17,624 nt of DNA from DATMXS01 sp050260275. Its GTDB lineage: Bacteria > Acidobacteriota > Terriglobia > Bryobacterales > Bryobacteraceae. Both the position numbers and the translations under genes were made by a program. The notes under the pieces are model-generated. The model did no database searches and was not told the DNA's origin. It saw only the letters and a list, made by a program, of their open reading frames with translations. Position 1 is the first letter of the stretch, and the number at the start of each line of letters is the position of its first letter. The stretch covers positions 1 to 17,624 of the forward strand of contig JBLNBX010000056.1 in the NCBI GenBank assembly GCA_050260275.1, given 5' to 3'. Below are positions 1 through 7,041 of the stretch, piece after piece.

Positions 1-577
1 TGACGCCGTACTCCACCGTCTCCAGGCCGCCCATCAGCCAGCGCACGATCGCGAAGCTCTGCGCGAAGCGCGACGTGTACTGCAGGAACAGGATCAGCGC
101 CAGGCAGATGGTGTTGATCGAAATTCCCGCCAGCAGGAGCGTGAAGGAACTCATCCGCCGCCCTTCGGTGGCGATACCGAGCACCAGGAACAGCACTATC
201 CCGGCGCCCGCCGCCGCCGCAACCCACACGGCGGGCAGGTGCGCGATCTCGCGCAGGCCGAGGCTGATGGCGAGCACCGCGCCGAGCGAAGAACCGCTCG
301 ATACGCCCAGCGTGTACGGCGTTGCAAGCGAGTCGCGTAGCAGCGCCTGGAACAGCACGCCCGCCGCGGCCAACACTCCGCCCGCGAGCAGCGCGAGCAG
401 AACGCGCGGCAGCCGCGTCTGGAACAGAATCTCGTAATACGGCGATTCGCCCGCGAGCGCGCGCCCGAAGTCAATTGACGTCGAGCCGATCAGCGGCGTG
501 ATGCACAGCACCGCCGCTGCCACGGCCGCCGATACGGCCACGGGCAGCCAGAACCGGGTTTCGCGCTCACTCCCCAT
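1..577 (-). CDS. btuC: BtuC/FecCD-family ABC transporter permease, partial (C-terminus beyond window)
   Basis: Inner-membrane permease of a metal-chelate/cobalamin importer; it forms the translocation channel and couples to the ATPase encoded just upstream. About 192 codons are visible from ATG at 577 and the gene runs off the left edge. The translation has a first hydrophobic helix (residues about 10-32), then the family hallmark: RLPRVLLALLAGGVLAAAG followed by FQALLRDSLATPYTLGVSSG, with residue order and spacing as in BtuC/FecD/FhuB. Further hydrophobic segments follow (LPAVWVAAAAGAG, FTLLLAGISINTICLALILF). The start overlaps the end of the ATPase gene by 11 bases (567-577), which suggests translational coupling. 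The B12 assignment is inference from the riboswitch at the head of the operon; alone, the sequence only says FecCD family. Confidence 0.93.
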   Translation of the reverse strand, partial: MGSERETRFWLPVAVSAAVAAAVLCITPLIGSTSIDFGRALAGESPYYEILFQTRLPRVLLALLAGGVLAAAGVLFQALLRDSLATPYTLGVSSGSSLGAVLAISLGLREIAHLPAVWVAAAAGAGIVLFLVLGIATEGRRMSSFTLLLAGISINTICLALILFLQYTSRFAQSFAIVRWLMGGLETVEYGV

Positions 578-1328
578 ACACGATCCAGGGCTTGCCATCG
601 GGCCGGAAGTGCATCTCGCTAGAGACGCCAAAGACACTCCGAATGCCGGGCGGCGCGAGTACCTCGGCAGGCGGCGCATCCGCGAACACGCGCCCGTTGT
701 GGAGCGCTATCACGCGGTCGGCAAAGGCCGCGGCGAGGTTCAGGTCGTGCGTGACGGCGACGACTAGCGTTCCCTCCCGGCTCAGGCCGGCGAGCAGCGA
801 GTACATGGCGAGCTGGTGGTGGATGTCCAGAAACGTGGCGGGTTCATCCAGCAGAAGCGCGCGCGGCTCCTGCGCGATGGCGCTCGCAAGAACGACAAGC
901 TGGCGCTCGCCGCCGCTCAGCGACCGGAAATCGCGGCCGCGGAACGAAGTGGTTCCCGTTGCGCGCATGGCCTTGTCTGCCGCTTCGCGATCGCCGGGCG
1001 CTTCGAACAGGCCCGCGCAGTGCGGCGTGCGGCCCATCAGCACCACCTGTTCGGCGGTGAACGGGAACTCGACCTTCACGGATTGCGGAACGAACGAGAC
1101 CTCGCGCGCAAACGCCTTGCGGTCCCACTTGCGCACGTCCTTGCCGCGGAACTCGCACGTGCCGGTGTGGCCCTCGAGCAGGCCCGCCATGATCGCGAGC
1201 AGCGTCGATTTTCCCGCGCCGTTCGGGCCGACCAGCGCCACGAACTGCGGCCCGGAGATCTCGAACGATACGCCGCTGAGCACCTCAGCCGCGCCATACC
1301 GCATGCCTACGCTATTGAGCCGGAACAT
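567..1328 (-). CDS. btuD: BtuD-like ABC transporter ATP-binding protein
   Basis: Cytoplasmic ATPase that powers B12 (or iron-chelate) import through the permease encoded next. It is 253 residues, a usual length for the FecE/BtuD family. Visible motifs: Walker A GPNGAGKS at 34-41, Q-loop Q82 in FVPQS, signature LSGGERQ at 137-143, Walker B LLLDEP at 158-163 with D-loop residues after it, and the switch histidine in VTHDL at H194. The ATG shares one base with the stop of the upstream binding-protein gene (TGATG), and the 3' end overlaps the permease start. The order ATPase before permease differs from the common F-C-D layout. The substrate is inferred from the riboswitch-headed operon; a siderophore transporter ATPase would look the same. 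Confidence 0.95.
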   Translation of the reverse strand: MFRLNSVGMRYGAAEVLSGVSFEISGPQFVALVGPNGAGKSTLLAIMAGLLEGHTGTCEFRGKDVRKWDRKAFAREVSFVPQSVKVEFPFTAEQVVLMGRTPHCAGLFEAPGDREAADKAMRATGTTSFRGRDFRSLSGGERQLVVLASAIAQEPRALLLDEPATFLDIHHQLAMYSLLAGLSREGTLVVAVTHDLNLAAAFADRVIALHNGRVFADAPPAEVLAPPGIRSVFGVSSEMHFRPDGKPWIVYGE

Positions 1329-2323
1329 CAGAATCCCGCTCCGGGGTGCAGCATGCGCGCAAACTCGCGCGCGGCCTCGACGATGCGCGGCCCGGGCACT
1401 ACGTAGATGTCAGAGGCGACGGCGTAGACACGCCTGTTCCTGACGGCGGCGAGCATGGGCATCCGTGCCGCCCAGGTGGCGGCGACGGCCCGCTTCTGCG
1501 CCTCGGTGACGCCGGCGGTGTCCGCCATCTCGCCCATGTCTATAATCACCTCCGGATTGCGCGCCACCAGGGCTTCAAGAGAAATCTTCGAGTAGTTCGA
1601 AACGGTGTCGCGGAACACGTTCACCCCGCCCGCGATGCCGATGAGTTCGTCAAGATGCGAGCCGCGGCCCGCGACGACGATGTCCTCCACGCGCCCCGGC
1701 GTGCGCCCGGCGACAAACATCACGCGCGGGTGCTTCAGCCTTGCCGTGCGCTCGCTGATCGCGCCAAGGTCGCTGCGGATGCGCGCAGCCAGCCTCTCGG
1801 CGCGGTCCGGGACTCCGGCGGCGCGGCCTATGGTATCTATGGCCTCAAGAATCTCCGCCACCGACCCGTTGCGCACCTCGAGCGCGGGCAGCGTCAACTG
1901 CACGGACCCGCGCACGCCGGTAGACTCGCTGATCACCAGGTCCGGCCGCAGCCCCACAATCCTCTCGAGGTTCGGATGCAGGAAATCGCCGATCTTCGGC
2001 TTCTTCGCGGCTTCGGGCGGATAGTGGCAGTACGTCGTTACGCCCACAACACGATCGCCGAGGCCAAGCTCGTACAGGATCTCCGTAATTGACGGCGACG
2101 TAGACACGATGCGAGCGGGCTGCGCGCCCGGGCCGGCCCCGGCCCGAGTGCAGCCGGACAGCGTAGCCAACAGTGCGATCGCGGCCAGCGTCGCAAGGAC
2201 GTGCCGTTGCGCGCGGCGTAGCGCAGCCGGCCGGCGAGATGCGCGCCACGGCCTCGTGCGCGGATCCAAACGCCCGCACACGCACCGCGCAGCATGGCTT
2301 TCGTTCTCCCGCGCTCCTACCAT
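1328..2323 (-). CDS. btuF: BtuF-like cobalamin/chelate-binding lipoprotein
   Basis: Periplasmic substrate-binding protein that delivers the ligand to the BtuCD-type importer. The mature part opens with PARIVSTSPSITEILYELGLGDRVVGVTTYCHYPPEA, cited here only as a type: it is the class III (BtuF/FepB) fold start, followed by KKPKIGDF, LERIVGLRPDLVI and later GGVNVF and ISLEALVARNPEVII. Near the N-terminus a hydrophobic run LATLAAIALLATLSGC ends in a lipobox with Cys58, so it is probably a lipoprotein. From ATG at 2323 the residues before the hydrophobic core are unusually long and Arg-rich (about 41). An in-frame TTG at codon 19 is the only other early start I see. The chosen ATG overlaps the TAG of the receptor gene and has GAGG five bases upstream, so coupling is plausible. 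Confidence 0.9.
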   Translation of the reverse strand: MVGARENESHAARCVCGRLDPRTRPWRASRRPAALRRAQRHVLATLAAIALLATLSGCTRAGAGPGAQPARIVSTSPSITEILYELGLGDRVVGVTTYCHYPPEAAKKPKIGDFLHPNLERIVGLRPDLVISESTGVRGSVQLTLPALEVRNGSVAEILEAIDTIGRAAGVPDRAERLAARIRSDLGAISERTARLKHPRVMFVAGRTPGRVEDIVVAGRGSHLDELIGIAGGVNVFRDTVSNYSKISLEALVARNPEVIIDMGEMADTAGVTEAQKRAVAATWAARMPMLAAVRNRRVYAVASDIYVVPGPRIVEAAREFARMLHPGAGF

Positions 2324-4488
2324 CCCAGCCTCAAGCCTCCATATATCGCGCGCGACTGCGCCGGATACCCGAGCACCTCCTGGTATCGCTGATTCAGCAG
2401 GTTTTCCAGCCGCACGTACGGAGTGACGTTCTGCGAAAGCCGCACGCTCCCGGTTGCGTAGACGTTCTGGTATCCGGGATTGCGCGTGATGCCGAACACG
2501 GTATCGCTGTCCTGCCGCTCGCCGACGAACACCGCGCCGGCGTCGATGCTCCAGCGCCGCGGGGCAAGCGAAACCGACACGGCGCCGGAGTTGCCCGGCC
2601 TGCGCGCGAGCTCACGGCCCAGTCCGGTAAACGGCGAATCAGGCACGCTGGATTCGGTGATGCGCGTCCACAGCCGAGTGTAGTGGCCTGCTATGGAGAC
2701 CGCGCGCGGCAGCCGCGCCCGCGCGGACACCTCGATGCCGCGGGCCCGCGATGCTTCGATGTTTCGCCACGTTGCCGGCTCCGGCCACGGCATCGAGTAG
2801 AACACGATCAGATCGCGGAACGAGTTGCTGAACGCCGAAACTTCGGTTCGCAGCCGCCGCGAGAACCACTCGCGCGCGATGCCTGCCTCGAAGGTCGTGG
2901 TCTTCTCGGGCCGGAGATACAGGTTGCCGACGTAGTACGGGTCGTTCGCGTAGTTCTGCAGCAGGCTCGGCTCCGTGATGCCAACGCCAGCGCCGAACCG
3001 CACGGACGTGGAAGGCGTCACCAGGAAGCTGGCCGCTCCTCGCGGCGCGATCTTTGCGCCGAACGCGCTGCTGTGCTCCACTCGAAGCCCGCCGGAAAAG
3101 AACAACCGTCCCAGCACGGACCGCTGCTCGTGAAAGAACAGGCCGTGGTTGTCGCGGGCGACGTAGCGCCCGGTGATGTAGCAGCGCTGCCGTTAGAACT
3201 CGTAGCCGAACACCGACCCGCCGCCCCAGTGCGTCAGCGTGCCAAGATAGCCGGCGTTCTTCCGCGAACTCAGCGACAGATACGGCGTCCAGCCCCACAG
3301 AGTCACCGATTGCTCAACAAGGCGCGTGCCCGGCAGCACGGGTCCGCCGCCGAGGCGCTCCAGATACACGCTACCGTTCACATCGCGCACGAGCGCGGCG
3401 ACATTGAAAGGCCCGTCGTTGAGGTCATCCGTAAACAGGTCCCACGAGCGGTGGTACGATACCGAGACCCGCTGTACGAACCGCGGCCCGCGCACGTCGT
3501 CGAGATGAAAGCCCGCGACATGATCGCGCGTCGCCTCGCGCGCATCCAGATCGTGGATGCCGTATGCCACCTGATTCGGAGCGCCTGCATATGCGTCATA
3601 CACGCGCACGATGCCGCGGACGCTGGTTGCGTCGGTCAGCTGCACGCCCGCGTTCGCCGTCCCCGTCGTATTGCGGAACCAGTCGTTCGCGTACTCGCCT
3701 GAGGTGTGAAGCTGTTCGGCCGCGAGCGCGTAATCCACGCGGGAACCCGCGCCGCCCGCAAGCGAAGCCGTCCAGCGGTCCGTCGCAAAGCTGCCGCGCT
3801 CGTATGAAACGGAACCGCGCGGCATGGTGCGCTCGGGGTCGCCGCGCGCCGTGAATAGCTGGATGACGCCCGAGGATGCCTCCGCCCCAAACAACGCGCT
3901 CTCGGGCCCGCGGACCACCTCGATGCGGTCGATTCCGATGGTGCTCAGGCCCGCGAGGTTCACCTCACCGCCGGGGTCGTTGACCGGTACGCCGTCAATC
4001 ATGATGAGAGCGCCCGTGCGCTGCCCGCCGCGCGTGTAGATCTGAGTCAGGCTGCCGGGGTGGCCATAGCGCGAAACGTGCAGCCCCGGCGTCTCGCGGA
4101 TAACGTCGGCCACCAGCGGCGCCTGCCGCGTTTCGAGATCCTCGCGCGTGTAGACGGTGCCCGATACGCCCGCTTCTTCCAGCGTGCTCTCACGCCGCGT
4201 CGCGGAGACCACGACTACTTCGGCAACCCGCGCGAGCGCAAGCTGGATACGCGCCGGCTCCTGCCCAAGCGCGATGCGAAGTGTCTCGAAGTTGCGGGCT
4301 TCGGCGCGCGCCTCGCAGGCATCGATGCCTTCGATCACGAAACGGCCCTGGGCGTCGGTTCTGGCCGTTCGGCCGCTGCATGTGATGGTGGCGCCGCGGA
4401 TCGGACGGCCGGAAGGATCGACAACCGTGCCTTGGACCGCAGCGGAACAGATAGACGCTGTGAGGAGGATAAGCGAACAGCGAAGCAT
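2317..4488 (-). pseudogene. btuB: BtuB-like TonB-dependent outer-membrane receptor interrupted by an in-frame TAA
   Basis: Outer-membrane receptor that would import cobalamin with TonB energy. Start ATG 4488 is preferred over ATG 4521: it has GAGGGAGA eight bases upstream and opens directly into a signal peptide (MLRCSLILLTASICSA). Next come a carboxypeptidase-regulatory-like domain (VQGTVVDPSGRPIRGATI), a TonB-box-like stretch (EVVVVSATR), and the plug (LVADVIRETPGLHVSRYG, IYTRGGQRTGALIMIDG, IEVVRGPESALFGAEAS). The beta-barrel ends in a terminal aromatic residue, GGLRLGW. The full frame is 723 codons, but codon 432 (3193-3195) is TAA, directly after FGYEF. The frame after it (RQRCYITGRYVARDNHGLFF) continues as typical barrel sequence with no shift. 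As read, translation gives a 431-residue fragment lacking the last 291 residues, so no closed barrel could form. A sequencing error is possible; the codon is TAA, so selenocysteine insertion does not apply. Confidence 0.88.
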
Positions 4489-4496
4489 GAGACGTT

Positions 4497-4504
4497 CTCC
4501 CTCG
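4497..4504 (-). promoter_or_regulatory. btuB: Ribosome binding site deciding the btuB start
   Basis: On the minus strand, CGAGGGAG at this position lies eight bases before ATG 4488. It supports that ATG, which begins the signal peptide, over the ATG at 4521. The GGGAG core is complementary to CTCCC at the riboswitch 3' edge. Confidence 0.6.
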
Positions 4505-4527
4505 GAACGGTGATTGCTCATCTAAGC

Positions 4528-4681
4528 GGGGAGCCGGTCTCCTGACTCGCGACCCGGCGTTCATCGCGCGGCCTTCCCATCCCTTTCGGGACAGTGACCA
4601 CGCGGCCGATACAGCGTCGCTTACAGTTGCGGGGCAGTAGCGGATTTTCACCGCCTTCCCATTACTCCTCGCCGCGTTGCC
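4528..4681 (-). ncRNA. Cobalamin (AdoCbl-type) riboswitch
   Basis: Read on the minus strand, this leader has the conserved cobalamin aptamer blocks in order and at normal spacing. They are GGGAAGGCGGTGAAAATCCG, then CTACTGCCCCGCAACTGTAA, then the core GTCACTG followed by CCCGAAAGGGATGGGAAGG, then CGATGAA, and finally the B12 box GCGAGTCAGGAGACCGGC. It lies between the end of selB and the btuB-like start, so it should repress the uptake operon when coenzyme B12 is plentiful. A possible expression platform is visible: CTCCC at the 3' edge of the aptamer (4528-4532) can pair with GGGAG of the btuB Shine-Dalgarno (4497-4501). This suggests control of translation initiation; that pairing is inference. 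Confidence 0.96.
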
Positions 4682-4682
4682 G

Positions 4683-4711
4683 AGTATATCAGAGCACGAC
4701 CCGCAGGTCAC
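4683..4711 (-). promoter_or_regulatory. Predicted sigma-70 promoter of the B12 operon
   Basis: On the minus strand a -35-like GTGACC (4706-4711, 4 of 6 consensus) is separated by 17 bases from TATACT (4683-4688, 5 of 6 consensus). Initiation about seven bases downstream would start the transcript right at the 5' edge of the riboswitch aptamer. The element overlaps the last codons of selB, so the B12 operon can be transcribed independently of selB even though both lie on the same strand. Confidence 0.6.
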
Positions 4712-6545
4712 CTTCCCTGCGCGTAACACGTGAACGGTCCAGGTACTCGAGCAGCGGAATTGCGTACTTGCGCGACACGCCGGCGAAGTCCTTAAACTCA
4801 CCGACGGAAATCCTGCGGCCCTGGAGCGCGGAGAGCCGCTCGACGAGCGCGTCTATCGCCGCGCGGTGAACGGCGAGGTCCTCCGCCACGCGCACGAGCG
4901 TTCCCTTCTTTAGCAGCATCTGCAGAACCGCCCGCGCGCGCGCCGTCCCGATGCCGGATTTCGCGAGTGCATCGGCCATCGCCGGCGCGGTCAGGCCCGC
5001 CTCGTAGAAAAGGCGCTCGATCTCCTCCGCCGCGCGCTCTTCCTCCTGCTTCAGCACCACCCGGTGCTTGGCGAGCCTTACCGTCTCGCCGTCTGCGACG
5101 ACGTCGTTGCCGAGCAGCACGTCCAGCACGAACGCGGGCGCTTCGTACGGCGCGCCCTTCGGCGGCTCCGGCATCACCGCCGCTCGCAACGCCTCCTTCG
5201 GCATGCCCGGAGCGAGCGGGTTGGCGCGGTGGAACTCGCCGAGCGTCTCGCGCACGCGCGCGCTCAGCGTTCGCAGCCGTTCGGCGTCGATGAACAATGT
5301 CTGCGGTTGCCGCAGCGCGGCCAGCGGCTCCAGTTCGGCCGCGGGCAGCCCGGTGCGCGCGATCAGCTCCGCCAGATCAATTCCGTACGGCGCCTCGCGA
5401 ACGAGCAGCGCCACCCTCTCCGCCACAGACCCGCGCTCCAGCACTGCAAGCCTTTCCGCCGGGTCCACACGCGGCGGCCGCGTATCGAGCACGACGCCTC
5501 CGCCGATGGTCGCCACCGGAGAGAACATCCGCACGATGAAGCGGTCGCCCGGAAGCGCCAGCACAGGGTCGCGCAGCGCAACGCGCACGTAGCCCGAGCT
5601 GCCCGGCGCGAGCCGCGCAGCATCTAGCAGGCGCACCTCCGCTTCCACCTCCGCCGTGCCTATGTGAAAGTGAACCGGCGTGCGTTGCTTCAGCGGTTTC
5701 GCAGAAGCGAGCAGATCGAGGCGGCAGTCGATGCGGTCCACCGCGCGAAACAGGCCCGGCGCGGCGAGCACCATTCCTCGTTTCACCTCTGACGCTTCGA
5801 TGCCTGATACATTCAGCGCCGTCCGCTGGCCCGCGTAGGCCCGCTCGGCGGGTTCGTTGTGCACCTGCACGCCGCGCACGCGCAGGCGGCGCCCGCCGGG
5901 ATGCAGCTCCACCTCGTCCTCGCGCGCCACCGAACCCGCCAAGAGCGTGCCGGTGAGCACGGTTCCGAAGCCGCGTATCGAAAACGCGCGGTCCACCGGC
6001 AGGCGGAACGGCCGCGAGGCATCTTTCGCCTGAACATCGCGCGCAAGCTCCGCCAGCCGCGCCCGCAACTCGTCGAGGCCGGCGCCCGTCTCGGCGCTCG
6101 TGACCACAACCGGCGCGCCTTCGAGAAACGACCCCTTTACGAACTCCTCTACTTCCATGCGGACAAGGTCGAGGATATCGTCGTCCACCAGGTCTGCTTT
6201 CGTGATCGCGACGAGGCCCTTCCGGAGGCCCAAAAGGCGGCAAATTTCGAAGTGCTCGCGAGTCTGAGGCTTGATGGACTCGTCCGCCGCGATCACGAGC
6301 AGCACCAGGTCTATTCCGCTCACGCCGGCCAGCATGTTTTTCACGAACCGTTCATGCCCCGGCACGTCAACGAAGCCCACGCGCACGTCCGGCGCGAGGT
6401 CGAGGTGCGCGAAGCCGATGTCGATCGAGATGCCGCGGCGCTTCTCTTCCTCGAGCCGGTCGGTGTCAATGCCCGTGAGCGCGCGCACTAGCGCGGTCTT
6501 GCCGTGATCGATATGGCCGGCGGTTCCGGCGATGACGTTCCTCAT
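4689..6545 (-). CDS. selB: Selenocysteine-specific translation elongation factor SelB
   Basis: GTPase that carries Sec-tRNA(Sec) to the ribosome at UGA codons marked by a SECIS element. Start ATG 6545 gives 618 residues, close to the usual 600-640, and places the G1 motif GHIDHGKT at residues 10-17; the longer reading from 6611 only adds an Arg/Ala-rich tail. Also visible are EEEKRRGISIDIGFA (switch I, SelB type), DVPGH at 60-64, and TKAD at 115-118, then the beta-barrel domains. The C-terminal winged-helix repeats end in VGEFKDFAGVSRKYAIPLLE and RSRVTRREGDLRVVL, the typical mRNA-hairpin-binding domain. It stands alone: no selA, selD or tRNA-Sec gene is seen nearby. The last codons contain the promoter of the downstream B12 operon. 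Confidence 0.96.
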   Translation of the reverse strand: MRNVIAGTAGHIDHGKTALVRALTGIDTDRLEEEKRRGISIDIGFAHLDLAPDVRVGFVDVPGHERFVKNMLAGVSGIDLVLLVIAADESIKPQTREHFEICRLLGLRKGLVAITKADLVDDDILDLVRMEVEEFVKGSFLEGAPVVVTSAETGAGLDELRARLAELARDVQAKDASRPFRLPVDRAFSIRGFGTVLTGTLLAGSVAREDEVELHPGGRRLRVRGVQVHNEPAERAYAGQRTALNVSGIEASEVKRGMVLAAPGLFRAVDRIDCRLDLLASAKPLKQRTPVHFHIGTAEVEAEVRLLDAARLAPGSSGYVRVALRDPVLALPGDRFIVRMFSPVATIGGGVVLDTRPPRVDPAERLAVLERGSVAERVALLVREAPYGIDLAELIARTGLPAAELEPLAALRQPQTLFIDAERLRTLSARVRETLGEFHRANPLAPGMPKEALRAAVMPEPPKGAPYEAPAFVLDVLLGNDVVADGETVRLAKHRVVLKQEEERAAEEIERLFYEAGLTAPAMADALAKSGIGTARARAVLQMLLKKGTLVRVAEDLAVHRAAIDALVERLSALQGRRISVGEFKDFAGVSRKYAIPLLEYLDRSRVTRREGDLRVVL

Positions 6546-6628
6546 GAGCGCGCTGCCCGTTCTAATCGTACCCGGCAATCGCAGCCCGCGCGCCGCCGCC
6601 CGCGGTAACATGCGGGGGAGTCGCCGCC

Positions 6629-7027
6629 GTGAGGACGTTCCGCAGGTACACTCTCATCCAGCTCCCGGGCTGGATATGCGCGGGGCTGATCGTCTACGCG
6701 CTGTGGGCGTGGTTCGGCGTCCCTGGATGGATCGCCGCCGGCATCTTCGCCCTCTTCGTCGCCAAGGATTTCGCGCTCTATCCCGTGCTCAAGCGGAGCT
6801 ATGAAGACGGCGGGAATCTGCCCGTGCTCGAGCTCGCCGGCAAACGTGGCCAGGCAGTCGAGGACGTGATGCCCCGCGGTTACGTGCGTGTGGACGGCGA
6901 GTTGTGGATGGCCGAAGCCGCGCCGGAGTCCGAACCCGTGCCCGCTGGAGCGCCCGTGCGCGTCCAGGCGGTCCGCGGCAACGTGCTTATCGTGAGCCGC
7001 GAGGCTGAACGGACCGCCCCTGTCTAG
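6629..7027 (+). CDS. Small NfeD-like membrane protein
   Basis: 132-residue inner-membrane protein of the short NfeD class. Two hydrophobic helices (about residues 11-30 and 32-51) precede a soluble OB-fold-like part at about 68-123. The latter has the family pattern GKRGQAVEDVMPRGYVRVDG, ELWMAEA and GAPVRVQAVRGNVLIV. NfeD proteins usually act beside stomatin/SPFH membrane-scaffold proteins, but no such partner is present; neighbours are selB (divergent) and an M2 peptidase (convergent, 14 bases apart). The start is GTG with GGGGGAG eight bases upstream. The exact role is unknown; membrane organisation or quality control would be a family-level guess. Confidence 0.82.
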   Translation: MRTFRRYTLIQLPGWICAGLIVYALWAWFGVPGWIAAGIFALFVAKDFALYPVLKRSYEDGGNLPVLELAGKRGQAVEDVMPRGYVRVDGELWMAEAAPESEPVPAGAPVRVQAVRGNVLIVSREAERTAPV

Positions 7028-7041
7028 GAAACCCTGGCGGC

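Noticed and set aside
3193..3195. Selenocysteine readthrough of the btuB internal stop, suggested by selB next door
   Set aside because: The codon is TAA, not TGA, and no SECIS-like hairpin context or conserved Sec/Cys position is expected in a TonB receptor barrel.
2173..3702. 509-codon open frame on the plus strand
   Set aside because: It is antisense to the receptor gene, has Arg/His/Ala-rich low-quality protein sequence and no domain; GC-rich antisense frames are often open.
6546..6628. tRNA-Sec gene next to selB
   Set aside because: The gap is 83 bases, and no cloverleaf, TTC-loop or TCA anticodon arrangement could be found on either strand.
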